This document shows positions 53,215 to 64,000 of a stretch of 64,000 nucleotides of DNA, piece by piece. The DNA lies in assembly GCA_947179485.1 (NCBI GenBank), contig OX359247.1, forward strand, positions 56,455,131-56,519,130, written 5' to 3'. The notes beneath the pieces were generated by a model. That model was not told the DNA's origin, made no database searches, and worked only from the letters and a program-made list of their open reading frames with translations. Position numbers and translations under genes: made by a program. This DNA is from Allacma fusca. Its lineage: Eukaryota; Arthropoda; Collembola; Symphypleona; Sminthuridae. The first letter of the stretch is position 1. The number at the start of each line of letters is the position of its first letter.

Positions 53215-54801
53215 ATAAGATAATAATATTAAAATTAGTATACATAGTTTAAGACCTCAATTCAGCTTATTTATTTTTTGACAAGCGTCGAACACTGGAC
53301 AAAAGTTATTGGTTATATTTTCTTCTGAAGATTAGAATATAAATTTTGCAAAAGCTTCCACTTTCTAATGATGAGTTTTTATGATTGCAGGATAAGAGGA
53401 ACGATGTTATGTGACATTTTCATTTTCACGGTTACTGCTGGTTGTATGAAAATGAGAAAAATTGACGTTTGAAAATAAAGATTTTTAAAAGGCGAGGCTT
53501 TCAAAAGTTTAACAGATGATTTTATGTTAAAATTACAGTACTATCTGTGACAGTTTATTCTATTATATACATGTATACATAAATATTATATTACTGTGGT
53601 CTTCCAGCTTTTTTTAAGGGGATATAATTACTAACGATCTATTTGAATAAGTTTTTTCATATTACGCTTCATAGAGTTGGTAGGTTAATTTAGACAGTCT
53701 CCTGAGTCTATAAGCGTTACATGGTCTATAGAAGATTTTCAAGGTCTTTGAGTAGTTTGAATGCACCATTTTAATAGATGATGTGTAAACACTATTCCAT
53801 TTTAAAACAGACTGTGAGTAATGTTGTGAGGGTAGACAACGTTATGTGCACTTGCTTGTATACAGTCAATGTCAATAACTTGACATGGTCGTCTGTACGA
53901 GCTGTGTGTGCGTACATGTAAAAAGAACAATTGTTTTTTATATTCAAGTTTTGATCCAAGGGAAAGCAAGGGCAGGATTTAGTGCCTACATTTTCTACTT
54001 GTACTTTGTTATTTCCATACTTAAACATTTCTCCGCCAAATGTTGTATCCATCAAACTTTGATGATACCTGAAAACGTTGCCTTCTATTTCCAAAATATG
54101 TGTACAGTAGACTCGCAATAGTCAGGATGAGATAGTTATAACAACGAAACCTAGAATTTACAAGTTTCCTCGCACAATTTGTCTTCCAACTCATGCAAGC
54201 ACTGATATAAAAGTATTCACTTGCCTCATCAGAGGTTTGAAATTTGAATATTAAATCACTAATTTAAGTCACTGGACTGGTCAACCGTTTGGGTATCAGA
54301 GGGAAAACATATAATACAGATATCGTTTTTTTTTCTGGCAAGTTTATTTTCTTTTTGTAATTCCGTAGTGGGCCACGTAGCGTTGAATTCCTAAGGTTCT
54401 ATTTAAATTATCACCCTATACCCTATCACACAGATTCAACCCTGAAAATTTATTGCAATACTGACTGACATAAAATCAGCTTAATAAGTTCAAAATCATT
54501 CTCAGGTGTGAAAAGGGTCGCTTTAAAAAATCTACTTTGGACTGCCGTAGCATGACCCAACTTGTCAATGTTGTCAATCAAATTTTGTCCCTTTCGTGAA
54601 ATTGTTGATCGCCCTGCTCGACTTCCCTTTTGACTTTCGAACACAGGGACCCATTCAAGAATTCTCTTCAATTTCCTTATTTTGTACTCTTCTGTCTGTC
54701 GAGCGGATAGAATAGTTTTTACTAAATAATTAATTTAGCCTGCGGATCTGCCACCAAGATAATTTTAATAGTTACCTAGATGAACTGATCTTCACAATTA
54801 T
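53215..54801. other. Gene-free stretch
   Basis: Frames at 53,792-54,121 overlap on both strands and carry no domain. A 73-codon minus frame at 54,450-54,671 is likewise unassigned. Confidence 0.4.
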
Positions 54802-54809
54802 ACTTGTAC

Positions 54810-55465
54810 CAGAGCTTCTGCCGGGGACAGGGACGTCCCGTCGGGACACTGGACGGACCGGGACGGGACGTCCCCGGGGACAAAATAATTGTCCCCATGT
54901 CGTATTCGGGACGGGACGGGGACAAAAAAAATTTCCCCATTATAATCGGGACGGGACGGGGACAAAAAAAATGTCCCCATTATAATCGGGACGGGACGGG
55001 GACAAAACAAATTGTCCCCATTGTATTCGGGACAGGACGGGGACAAAAAAAATGTCCCCATTATAATCGGGACGGGACGGGGACAAAACAAATTGTCCCC
55101 ATTGTATTCGGGACAGGACGGGGACAAAAAAAATTGTGTTTTCCTATGTTTTTGGACAAATATTTTTTGAACGAAGTTTTCCTCATGTTCCGATTTTTGG
55201 TAAAAGAATGTTTACAACTGTTTTTAGTAATTTTCGGCACGGAACAAGAATTTTGTTCACATGCCCCGGACCGGGGACAACGTTTTTTAATACTTTTGGG
55301 GACGGGACGGGGACAACGATTTTTGAAGATTTTGGGGACGGAACGGGGACATGGATTTTGTCACCGTGTCCCGATTGTCGGGACGGGACTGGGGACAAAG
55401 GTTTTGAAAAAATATCGGGACGGGACGGGGACGGGACAAGAATTTTGTCCCCAACAGAAGCTCTG
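54810..55465. mobile_element. Non-autonomous hAT element, GGGACGGGGACA word family
   Basis: An exact 8-bp duplication ACTTGTAC lies at 54,802-54,809 and 55,466-55,473. The ends CAGAGCTTCTGCCGGGGACA and, on the other strand, CAGAGCTTCTGTTGGGGACA agree at 18 of 20. Almost the whole 656 bases are GGGACGGGGACA words and tandem units, leaving a short AT-rich centre (about 55,130-55,270). The 220-codon frame across it, on the plus strand, is repeat-derived and not a gene. Confidence 0.93.
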
Positions 55466-55473
55466 ACTTGTAC

Positions 55474-56012
55474 TATCTACTTCTGCTTGTATTAATGTGC
55501 TAGGATGAGAAGGATATTTTGCACCACGGTATAAATATAGATAGAATAATAGATTGCTTCAAGTTTTTTGAATACAATTAATACCAATTCGTACAGGATT
55601 TTTTAAAAATGGAAACTGTATTGCAGTTTTTTGTCAGCTAAAAGTGTAAAAGGCTAATATTTGATTCTTGAAAAGAGGGGGGGGGGCGTCTGTTTTTTTG
55701 AAAACGGCCACCCGTGAATGCAACTATTTTTTGAAACACAATTATAGGGCCCATTAGATGATAAGTTTGTTTAAAAAAAATATACACACCTTTTTTTTCC
55801 CGTAAATCCGAGTAGGAACGTTAAAAAACCGAAAAAACCCGAAAACTTCAATAATTTATTGTAGCTATACCGATTTGAATATTAAAAATTGGGCTATCTC
55901 AAACAAATTGGCTAACCAACTACTACACTCGCGATTTTTTTTGGTATCGTTGAATCAAAATTTCGGATTTTTTCAAAAAATCACATGGGGAATTTTGAAA
56001 TTTTGGAATTTG
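55474..56012. other. Gene-free stretch
   Basis: It holds a run of ten G near 55,678 and AT-rich DNA with scattered ACCGAAAAAACCCGAAAA words near 55,828. No gene seen. Confidence 0.4.
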
Positions 56013-56013
56013 T

Positions 56014-56130
56014 TTTGACTGCCGGCACACGCAAGTGCGCAATTTTTAAAAACTCTAAACTCAAGGGAAGCACGAAACTTACAATTTAAAATTGTTAAAA
56101 AGTGCACACTTGCGTGTGCCGGCAGTCAAA
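56014..56130. repeat. Near-perfect 28-bp inverted repeat around a 60-bp spacer
   Basis: TTTGACTGCCGGCACACGCA plus AGTGCGCA (56,014-56,041) is complementary to 56,103-56,130 at 27 of 28 bases. The spacer is AT-rich. The outer flanks also share CGGATTTT-like phrases in opposite orientation. It could be a tiny foldback transposon, the two ends of a MITE, or a piece of a larger palindrome. No flanking duplication is clear. Confidence 0.75.
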
Positions 56131-56575
56131 TCGGGGAAAATCCGAAACGGGTAATTTGTATACATATCTGCGTAAGGCGTTGTGGATATGTTACGTCCAC
56201 GAATAGTTTGCATGAACATACATACAGCGCGCATGCAAGCATGCTTGCTTGCTGTAGTGGAAGAGGAGAGGAGTTTCCTTCCAGCGTAATACACGGGGAG
56301 TCCCTTCCATGTAAATAGAAAGCCCTATCACGCTCCATTCCTTGGGACCGTGCCGCAGCTAAAATAGTCCCTAATTATTTTTTTTAATAATTTGGGATTG
56401 GTGATTTGTAGACCAATCATATTTGGTCTCAGCACTACCCTCACTATGTCGATTGTATTTATGTACATATAATGTACATAAATACAAAAAATTGTTTCAC
56501 TATGGGAATGGCTGTATTGAAGCTCGTTTTGCCAACACGGGAGAATTTTGGTTCAAGGAACTTTAGCAAACCGTG

Positions 56576-57706
56576 ATGGACTATATAGTGGTACTGGATG
56601 ATGACAGTTTAAATTCGGAAAAATCTCCATTACCAGCTGAAGATTCTTCTGTGATTCCGACAAACAGAATACAGGTTTCAGACATCGTCACAGACAACAA
56701 TTTCTAAGATATAAAGAGACAGGTTGAGAGAAGAAAACGATGCTCCATGCAAAGGAAGGTTAAAAAGTTTGCAAAGATTGTAAAAAATTGTATGTACATC
56801 AAAAGAATCTAGTGCAGCACAGATATTCACTTCACAGATCTATCAAAATTAATATAGCTGATGAATTTCGTTCTTCAACCAGCAGTAAGGGGCAAAGAAA
56901 TTCTGCTCACGACCAGCCTGTTAATTCGACTCTCCTAAACCATTCAATGAATGAGAGTGATGTACAGTGCAAAAAGCCTGCTTCAACAAAAGGCCAAAAC
57001 TTTGTGACTGGTACGGTTTAATAATTTTCTGTGAACATGAAATATTGGTTACCACTAACTTGGTGGGGGAATGAGTATATCGAAAAATGTAATAATGTTA
57101 GTTATTATTATTCGCATTATTGAATTTTGAAAATTTTTATTATGTAGACCCGCCATTATGCAATACTTGCAACAAAAAATTTCATGGATACCTTGATCTA
57201 AATGAACACCTCCCACAGTGTATTCAATTTCGAAGAGAACTATGTCATGTCAAGAATGCAGTCAACTTTAGTGATGCAATGATTCAAACGGATAACATTT
57301 GTCTACGGGAGACGGAAACACAAACGGTTACAAAATTTCAGGTTGGGAACAAGCGGATTGAAAAAAGAATGGTACATTCAAAGAAATATTAATTGCATAG
57401 GTCTTGATTTTCATAAACATGCTTTGACCGACGGATACGCAGAGTCCAGGGATCTCGTGTTTCTATATATATATATTATAAATTATAATTAAATTATATA
57501 ATTAAATAATTATTCAATATTACAATTTGACTCAAGTTCTATCTTGCTCAACATGCAATGTAATTGTGTCTACACAATCCCGCTTTAAAAGACACTACAT
57601 GCTAATTCATACTGATTCTGAACCTGAGATTTGTTCAAGAAAAGACACTTTTTGTCAAGAAATTCGCATCTACAACCGGTATTGGGAAAGAGAGGATAAT
57701 TTTTAA
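56576..57706 (+). CDS. Three-finger C2H2 protein gene, possibly a remnant
   Basis: Three zinc fingers lie in three separate blocks. Finger 1 (CKDCKKLYVHQKNLVQHRYS..., 56,772 on) and finger 3 (CSTCNVIVSTQSRFKRHYML..., 57,553 on) have C-x2-C-x12-H-x4-H. Finger 2 (CNTCNKKFHGYLDLNEHLPQ..., 57,160 on) has C-x2-C-x12-H-x3-C. A GT-AG intron of about 135 bases (57,012-57,148) joins the first two in phase as VTDPPLCNTC. The last frame ends in TAA at 57,704-57,706. An ATG at 56,576 opens 43 codons (MDYIVVLDDDSLN) whose link to finger 1 I could not fix. The second link is also unresolved. Between fingers 2 and 3 the text IQTDNICLRETETQT resembles LC8-binding sites. It is likely a DNA-binding host gene, or one left by the neighbouring virus-like element. 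Confidence 0.45.
57463..57512. repeat. AT microsatellite
   Basis: A short run of (TA)n and related AT words between fingers 2 and 3 of the zinc-finger locus. Confidence 0.8.
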
Positions 57707-57899
57707 ATTGGTAAATATAAGCGGAAATAATCAAATATGTTGTTTTTCATTTACACCTTTAAAAGTCTATTTGTACCAATCTTATTACTGACCAATGCTT
57801 AATAAAGAAAATTATGATTTAGAAAACTCACAAACACTTTGCTATTCATCAAGGGCGAATATTTTACGTCGACAAATATAAGTGCAATTTTAAATCAAA

Positions 57900-58860
57900 T
57901 ATTTATTTGCAGAAATAGAAAAATTCATTCATTTCACAGGTAGGGAAAGAACTTGCATTATAAAATGTAATAGTAAAGAACTATGCGTGTGAAGGGTAAA
58001 ATTAAATGTTGACATCTGCATTGCCAAGGCCATCCTCAGCTCCAGCAACTCCCCTGGTTCCCTGTTTGGGCCGAAATGTTATAAAAGAATCAATTTTGTC
58101 CTTCCGATTTTCGAGAATAAATGCCTCCAAATTGATGCACGCATTCATGGACAATGTCAGAACTGGACCTGGCCATCCTAATACTTAACGTCATATTTCA
58201 GTCAACTTAAATACACACGAATTACAAGCATATCAGTTGTCCGCCATCAGGAATGCCTTAGCTTGTCTTTTCTTACCTTTGAGTTTGTTGCTGGTTTCAA
58301 TTGGAACAGGACAGTTCATCATAACCTCTGGAGACCCCAAAGTCTTACAAAGCCCAGTACTCCAAACGTTTCTCGGTCTTGCTCACATAGCAACGACCCT
58401 CCATCCCACGTATGAATGGGATGATCGGCATTTCCTCCAATCCTTTTTCGGTTGTCTTTGCCTGCGTTTTGGCATACTCTTTGAGAATCATTCCCAGGAA
58501 GCTGACAATTTTTGCTGCGTGGTAGAAGCTGGATTTGATGACAGTTGGCTTTGTCGTATTAGTGGAACGTCCCAAATACATGATTTCCACTCCATGAATC
58601 GGAATCATAGAAATTTTTCCGCTGATATTATCGCTGATCTAAGTGGTCCATAAAGTGGCTAGTACTCGCACTTTCATATTCACACTTAATGCAATCAAAA
58701 TAAAGTTACTGAAAAAATGGAAAGTCGAACTTACTCTGACACAATCAGAGGTTTCGAAAAATTGCCAAGTGCTCTACAGATGCTGGGATGCTAGCTTCTT
58801 TGCCGTCCGCAAGTACGGATCAAATCTTGTCAAAGTCGGTCTCACACGAATGTGTTGATC
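57900..58860. other. Unidentified coding-like debris next to the virus-like fossil
   Basis: A 138-codon plus-strand frame (58,237-58,653) and an 87-codon minus-strand frame (58,345-58,608) overlap. The minus-strand text (SSFYHAAKIVSFLGMILKEY) looks more protein-like, but I cannot match either to a family. Given the polymerase and helicase remnants next door this could be a further decayed gene of the same element. Confidence 0.3.
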
Positions 58861-59269
58861 TGCAATTTGTTTTCAATTTTGGATTAAATTGAAAAGGTAA
58901 TAACAATTCAGTACAAATATTGAACACAAATATAACAAAATGATGTTTAAAAATAAATGTTACCCGTCGAACTTTGCTGTTGATCGCCCTGAAGGCTGCT
59001 TGCCATTCTATGCTGAGTAATAGTAGAAAATGAAGAATGTAAACTTGATTGCAAATTTAGGTCTTTGAAAATGCTAGATGAAATTTTGAAAGAGTAAAGG
59101 TGGAATGAAGCCTAGGTTTGAATCCCCGCTTTGATATTACCGCTTTAAACTGTTCTCGCGGCTAATAAATTGTACAGCAATGTTATGTCCTAAAGATAGC
59201 TAAAGGCAGCTCAGCTGCCTTAATTTTTTACAGTAGGATTTTGTGCTTTCACCATGGAGTTTCAAGCAA

Positions 59270-59860
59270 CATAAGCAACGTTTCCAGTTTTCAACACTTG
59301 GAAGTCAGTGGTTAACTAAGCCTGTCGAACCCTGAAAACCAAATATTTCCTTTCAAGATCTCAGTGAGAAACAAAAGTACATTTTGTCATTAGTTCAGGA
59401 TCATATCAAAAAGGATTTCAAGGAGCAGATAAGATAATTGTGAGATTGTTAATGCTATAGCAGGAGCAAGGAAAAGTGAGCTCATATTTTATTTACGATA
59501 CACTTTTGAAATGAAAAGGCAAAGCTGTCAAGAGTTTGAATACATACTCGCCAGCCTGACAGGATCAGCCAGTTTACCCATTCGTGGATCTAGTATTCAT
59601 TCATCTTTTGGTATTCCTGTATATCGCTCGTCAAATCATGTCGTCAGTGATGAAGCAATTGAGGAAGAGGAGCTTGTTAGTGAAACCCAACTTACTAATA
59701 AGAAGAAGGAACGACTATCAAAAGTTAGTATTATAGTACTGGGTGAATTTTCTCTGATAGGGCAAAGCCTTTTGAAAGAGATTGACTCCAAGTTGAAACT
59801 AGCATATCGTAAACACTCTGATAAGCCTTTTGGAGTCTGCAAGTCAGTGCTTTGAAACAA
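59270..59860 (+). pseudogene. PIF1-like helicase remnant, fossil
   Basis: The clearest part, 59,511-59,855, contains a piece matching the PIF1 helicase Walker B and following region (IIVLGEFSLIGQSLLKEIDS, then KHSDKPFG), and the upstream bases carry faint PIF1 text. PIF1-type helicases occur in Helitrons and in some virus-like DNA elements. The copy is broken, short and old. It lies on the strand opposite to the polymerase fossil and faces it. It may belong to the same element or to a separate one. Confidence 0.6.
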
Positions 59861-60217
59861 GAATACTTAAATACATACATGGATCAATAAATGATTATTC
59901 TGTACATAAACCCACTTTTACAATTATCATTTCTTCAATTTATGTTGTCCGAACGGGTACGACAAATTGTAATCGTTTGAATCCGGTTAACATCTATACA
60001 AATCTAATGTATGGAAAGATAACTTATTCGGACAAATACATTTTAGTGTATGATTTGAGGATCTAATCATACGTACATCTAGTTTAATGTTGGAGGTTTT
60101 TTCAACCAAACTTTTGAGCGTGTTGTGATTACAGAAATGGCAAAGCGAACTAACCTGTACACCCTTTGCCTTCATTTCAGACAGCATATTGTGCATCAAA
60201 AGACTACTGTTTTAATT

Positions 60218-63200
60218 TCAGATATATAATCTGCGATATGTCCAATTGTTCAATTTTCCATAACCCACTTTCATTCTTGTTAGCAAGTCGCAAGTTGGGA
60301 ATATCGGTATGTTGTTTAAAAATATCATGTGATTCGGAATTTCGCTAAAGTCAAAGCTCTCTCTATGTGCAACCAAATCATTCCAGATTTCATTTTCTTT
60401 CCCAAGTATTTCACACACAGCTGAATCAGTTACCATTTGGATTACATTAATACGAACTCCAAATATCATTCTGAGTTGGTCATAAAATCCAGTATAAAAT
60501 ACACATTTAGCAATTTTCGACACAGTGAAACCACACGAAATTATTTAAAATAACTCGTTTCGGCTTCATTTTAATTATGCTTAAGTGTTCATTCAGGGGA
60601 GAAAAGTAACTCATGAGCCTTGGCTCCACTCTGAAATACCATCATTTGGAAAAAGTTCACGCAACTTTTTCCATAAAAGCTAATGTTCCATTGCTTACCG
60701 TTCAGATTCTGTCAGTGCAACTTTACGCTTTGCAATGTTATCCTCTATAAACTGTGGCAAAGTATGGCCTTTCGTGGAACAAAAACCAGAGTGGATACGA
60801 GTCAATTCCATACCTTTCCTTAAATAATATTCGAGTGTACGGTAATGTATGACATATCTTTTACGCGGGAAACAGTGCAGTAGCAGCTTCTTGATTTTCA
60901 TATACGAACGAGAACTAACGTTGCCAAGCCTTGCGAGCATTTCCCGCTGTCTACGTGAAAGCTATTCAGGCTGTACACACAGTTTCTCCGGACATAGCGA
61001 GAGACTGCAAGTCTCGTCTTGAATGCTTTCAGGATATTCTAAATCTACTCTAAGATTTGATCCTCGTAAATTGCTTTCACACAAAAGTTCTTTGCTTTGC
61101 CAAACCATCTTTTTTAAATTTCCCAGGGATTTCCATTTAAAATCACTGTGCGGGAATTTAAACGATTTTATAACATGGCTATACAGACCAACAACATCAA
61201 AGTACATAACACAGCTGTCTGGCTTGTCTGGCTGATAGCCTAAAGGATTTTGCGGCAAATTGGCTGTAGTAATTTTTCTAGTGGCAAATGACTGTCCACC
61301 ACGGTTCCCTGCTCTCAAAATTTTGTACATTTCTCTATCCCTCAAATAATGAATTTCCTCTTCAGATGAATAAAGCCAGCATTGCCATGAATACCCGCTG
61401 CTAGTGCTGCAATATGTAGGATCCAGGCCGTACGATCTCATACCATTAAGTACAAAATTTATCCACATGCAGAACAGCTGTAGACTGTCAAGGCAGCAGT
61501 ACAAACGAGTGTGTTTTAAAGTCAGGAATTTTATAAATGATGCTTACACGAAGTATAATCTCCCATTGTTCATCCGTACACGCCTCATGAGTAAGTTCGT
61601 TAAAAAATGTTCTCGCGACGGAATCGGTGCTACAGGAGCAAGCTGATCGGCTGAAGCGAGAAACGAATAAGGGAATGGAAGTTTCACTAGGAATAGATTA
61701 AATCCATTATCCTGTTCGTATGACACGACTGGTTTTACAAGCGTGTGTGTGGGAAACATAAAGCTTTCCATAGCGCTGTGTAGCAGTGATAAGTCAGGGG
61801 ACTTCTTTTTCCTCAGCCTGGCTATTAATGAAGCTAGAGAGCTGGGCTGAAACTAACACGCATATAAAATTTTTATATGTACCTTGCTGGTACCGCACTA
61901 GCTCCTGGCTGCATTAGCATTACTCCCTCCATAATTTTTATATAACTTTGGAATATACATATCTCCAGCTGCCATTGTCATTTGTACAAACGTTTGTCCT
62001 GATTTGGCTATTATGTTGATGTCCTCAAATCTAAATTTAAGGTTACATCCTTGGCAAATGCTTGAAACATAGTGTCCGGTATCGTGGTTGTGATTTTAAC
62101 ATCTTGTGACTCTAACACTCTTCTTATTTTTCCTATGTGGCTTTGAGCACGTATTCTTCAATACCTTTTGATCGTTATCATTCTCGCTCATCAAATAAAT
62201 CATAAGCAAGGTATCCATTGGCAGCATCATCTGCAGTCGAAGTAAATTTACGCTTGCAATGCTTGCAGTGTGTTGCTTCGTTTTGCAGACGCCTTTCTTC
62301 TTTAGTTGGTATAATCGTGTTATTGGTTGTTAATACATGGCTAATCAGAGTTTATGCCCAGTAGAACGCTCTGGAAAAGAAATTGTGGACTGGATTTTCA
62401 CAGTCGTAATATTCTGTTCCAAGCAATTCTGCTTCGTTCCCTGTATTATGTGCAATGAAAAGGGGGTAGCTAGCCGGGATGAACACGTACCGCCTAACAG
62501 TAGCCGAGCGTTGCGTGTCAAGCTCTCCAACTGCTTCTATCGCCTTACTGTAACACTCCAAATCAAACGTAGCAAAGTAAGGGTAGGGATGCAGCATCTC
62601 AAGTCGCTTGAACTTTAATGTGTCTCTTTCGGCTGGAAATTCAAAGCACGGATTCCAGTCCTCTGTATCGGCTGATGGTTCCACTTCATCTTTATCCGGT
62701 GTTTTGTATTTACAGTACAATGAATGATTTAGCTGTTTGCCTCTGGTCTTAAATTTCCGAAAACAATTTGGACAGCAATACATTGGAGTTTGAGCATCGT
62801 CTTTTAGAAAACGCTCTAAATCCCTAATCCATGCATAATGATATAAATCGCGCTCCTCTGCATTATCTGCGAGATCTACCTTTTTGTGAATTAGAAATAC
62901 ATTAATATTTTTCTTGCTTTTGTGCTTGCTTGCTCGCATGAGTACGACGTTCTCATTTCTGTGAGTAAATGCATTAACAGATACATCAGTGTTAGATTCA
63001 AACTGAGGAATGTCCTATTAAGGATTTACAAAGCCCTCCGGAATACCGGAAAAATCAATCTTACTCATGAATTTACTATAAGACATGCAGTTTTCCAGAT
63101 CCCGATTCTTTCGACCCGCAGACTTGTTTTCAGCTATTTTAATAGAGTAAAATAATGCTACTGTCACAGCGTAACGAAAATAGAAGTTGTCAGTATTTTG

Positions 63201-63266
63201 AAAGTTAATGCAACCAAAACGTTTTTTCTTAAGAGGTAACGGTAGAAACCCCTTGGCGCGAGCCAA
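60218..63266 (-). mobile_element. Polinton/Maverick-type DNA polymerase B fossil
   Basis: Pieces of a protein-primed family B DNA polymerase lie in order on the minus strand. From the N-terminus: an INFQNTDNFYFRYAV region (about 63,200), a single zinc-finger-like CCPNCFRKF patch and the exonuclease motif FATFDLECY (62,352-62,939), a polymerase motif YFDVVGLYSH (about 61,140), a GMELTRIHSGFCS region (60,695-60,940), and a palm region with FYDQLRMIFG and VTDSA (60,218-60,523). This order is the one I know from Polinton-like and adintovirus polymerases in invertebrates. The copy is broken in many places (at least five), so it is an old fossil and not functional. Element ends, integrase and capsid genes are not visible. 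Confidence 0.82.
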
Positions 63267-64000
63267 TAAATAATAAATAACTTCAAAACTGGCCCCGGCT
63301 TGGAGGATATTTACTCCGCTCCTTAAGAAAATAGAAAATGCCCGCGTTCAGCCCATTCGTTACAAGTGAAAGAAGCGAAAATACTTTTGTGACCAAAACG
63401 TTTATAAGCATTGTTTCCAACCCTTACCATTTCTTGTTTTAAAGTCGTTGGCATTAGCTTTAAAATTTTACTTATTTACGGTTGGCAATATGTAAGAGTA
63501 CTGTTGTCTAACATTTATAGATATTATAGATATATTTATAGCCAGTAACTTCAAATATTATGGATCTTACAAGTGGATTGCTCGTACGCTTTAGATTGAC
63601 TTCCGGCTACTGTAACATTTATCGCCACAAGAATGATTCCTTCCTAATGAATGTATAATCAAATTATAGCCACAGTAATTTAACTGACAGTAACCCGATT
63701 AACCCAACTAAGTGTACCTTAAACGGCTTACTCTTTATTGATTGCGTGTAACCCAGTGCTTAACCTTCACGAGTTGGGTAATATTTGATTATAATGAGCC
63801 TGTTTTATAGCACTTGAATATTCGGTATAGTATCATTAAAAATGTTATCTTGGTGGATCATAAATCCTCATGAATGAGATTTCAAGTGAATTTATTATGT
63901 GTTAACAAGTAATTTGTCTGTAGTTATTTCATTATAAATTAAAATAAACAAGATTTCGCCTTTGCCGTGCGTAAATCATATATATCTATACCTGATTGAC
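63267..64000. other. End of window, no gene recognised
   Basis: The first bases could still belong to the polymerase fossil. Beyond about 63,350 I see only AT-rich DNA and no terminal inverted repeat that would close the virus-like element. Confidence 0.4.

Noticed and set aside
54804-55466. 220-codon plus-strand frame
   Set aside because: It lies exactly over a hAT element made of GGGACGGGGACA repeats; the peptide is a repeat translation and has no start context or domain.
58237-58653. 138-codon plus-strand frame as a secreted protein gene
   Set aside because: The overlapping minus-strand frame looks at least as protein-like, no family matches, and it lies amid virus-like debris.
59110-59135. 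GGTTTGAATCCCCGC, a B-box-like phrase
   Set aside because: No A box or pairing acceptor stem in reach, so there is no tRNA gene.

Overview
The window is animal genomic DNA, AT-rich, with short GT-AG introns and single-copy metazoan genes. Vasa, WDR81, Megf8 and RABL6 together, plus an orphan F-box/leucine-rich-repeat gene, fit an arthropod. A springtail-like (collembolan) source is my best guess, but that is inference and not proved by the sequence.

Layout. 1-6,950 holds no gene; it is stacked DNA transposons, including a Harbinger-like element that contains a hAT element that in turn contains a LINE fragment. 6,983-9,971 holds two plus-strand genes: an unrecognised single-exon gene and an F-box/LRR gene. 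10,557-23,663 holds two minus-strand genes: WDR81 (BEACH-WD40 endosome/autophagy protein, 14 coding exons) and vasa (germline DEAD-box helicase, 10 coding exons). 23,664-34,678 is a gene-free transposon field. 34,679-46,885 is Megf8 on the minus strand, a giant type I membrane protein of 13 coding exons. 48,399-51,475 is RABL6 on the minus strand. 51,476-56,575 is non-coding with a hAT element and a tiny LINE tail insertion. 56,576-57,706 is a three-finger C2H2 gene or gene remnant on the plus strand. 57,900-63,270 is a graveyard of a virus-like DNA element: a PIF1-like helicase remnant and a Polinton/Maverick-type DNA polymerase B remnant, both broken.

The host genes look intact. They do not form a pathway: WDR81 acts on endosomes, Vasa in germ cells, Megf8 in cell signalling at the surface, and RABL6 is a Rab-like GTPase. 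The long minus-strand runs are probably just neighbourhood.

The most unusual content is the transposon layer. At least five non-autonomous hAT elements can be bounded to the base by exact 8-bp target duplications. Each family fills its ends with its own short word repeated many times (GGATAGGATA, GGGTACCCG, GGGACGGGGACA, CCCTCGC/GAGGGC, TAATCGTTAATTG). Further probable relatives use AAAATGCCC, GGACCAGACC and GAACAAAAC. Several are nested inside one another.
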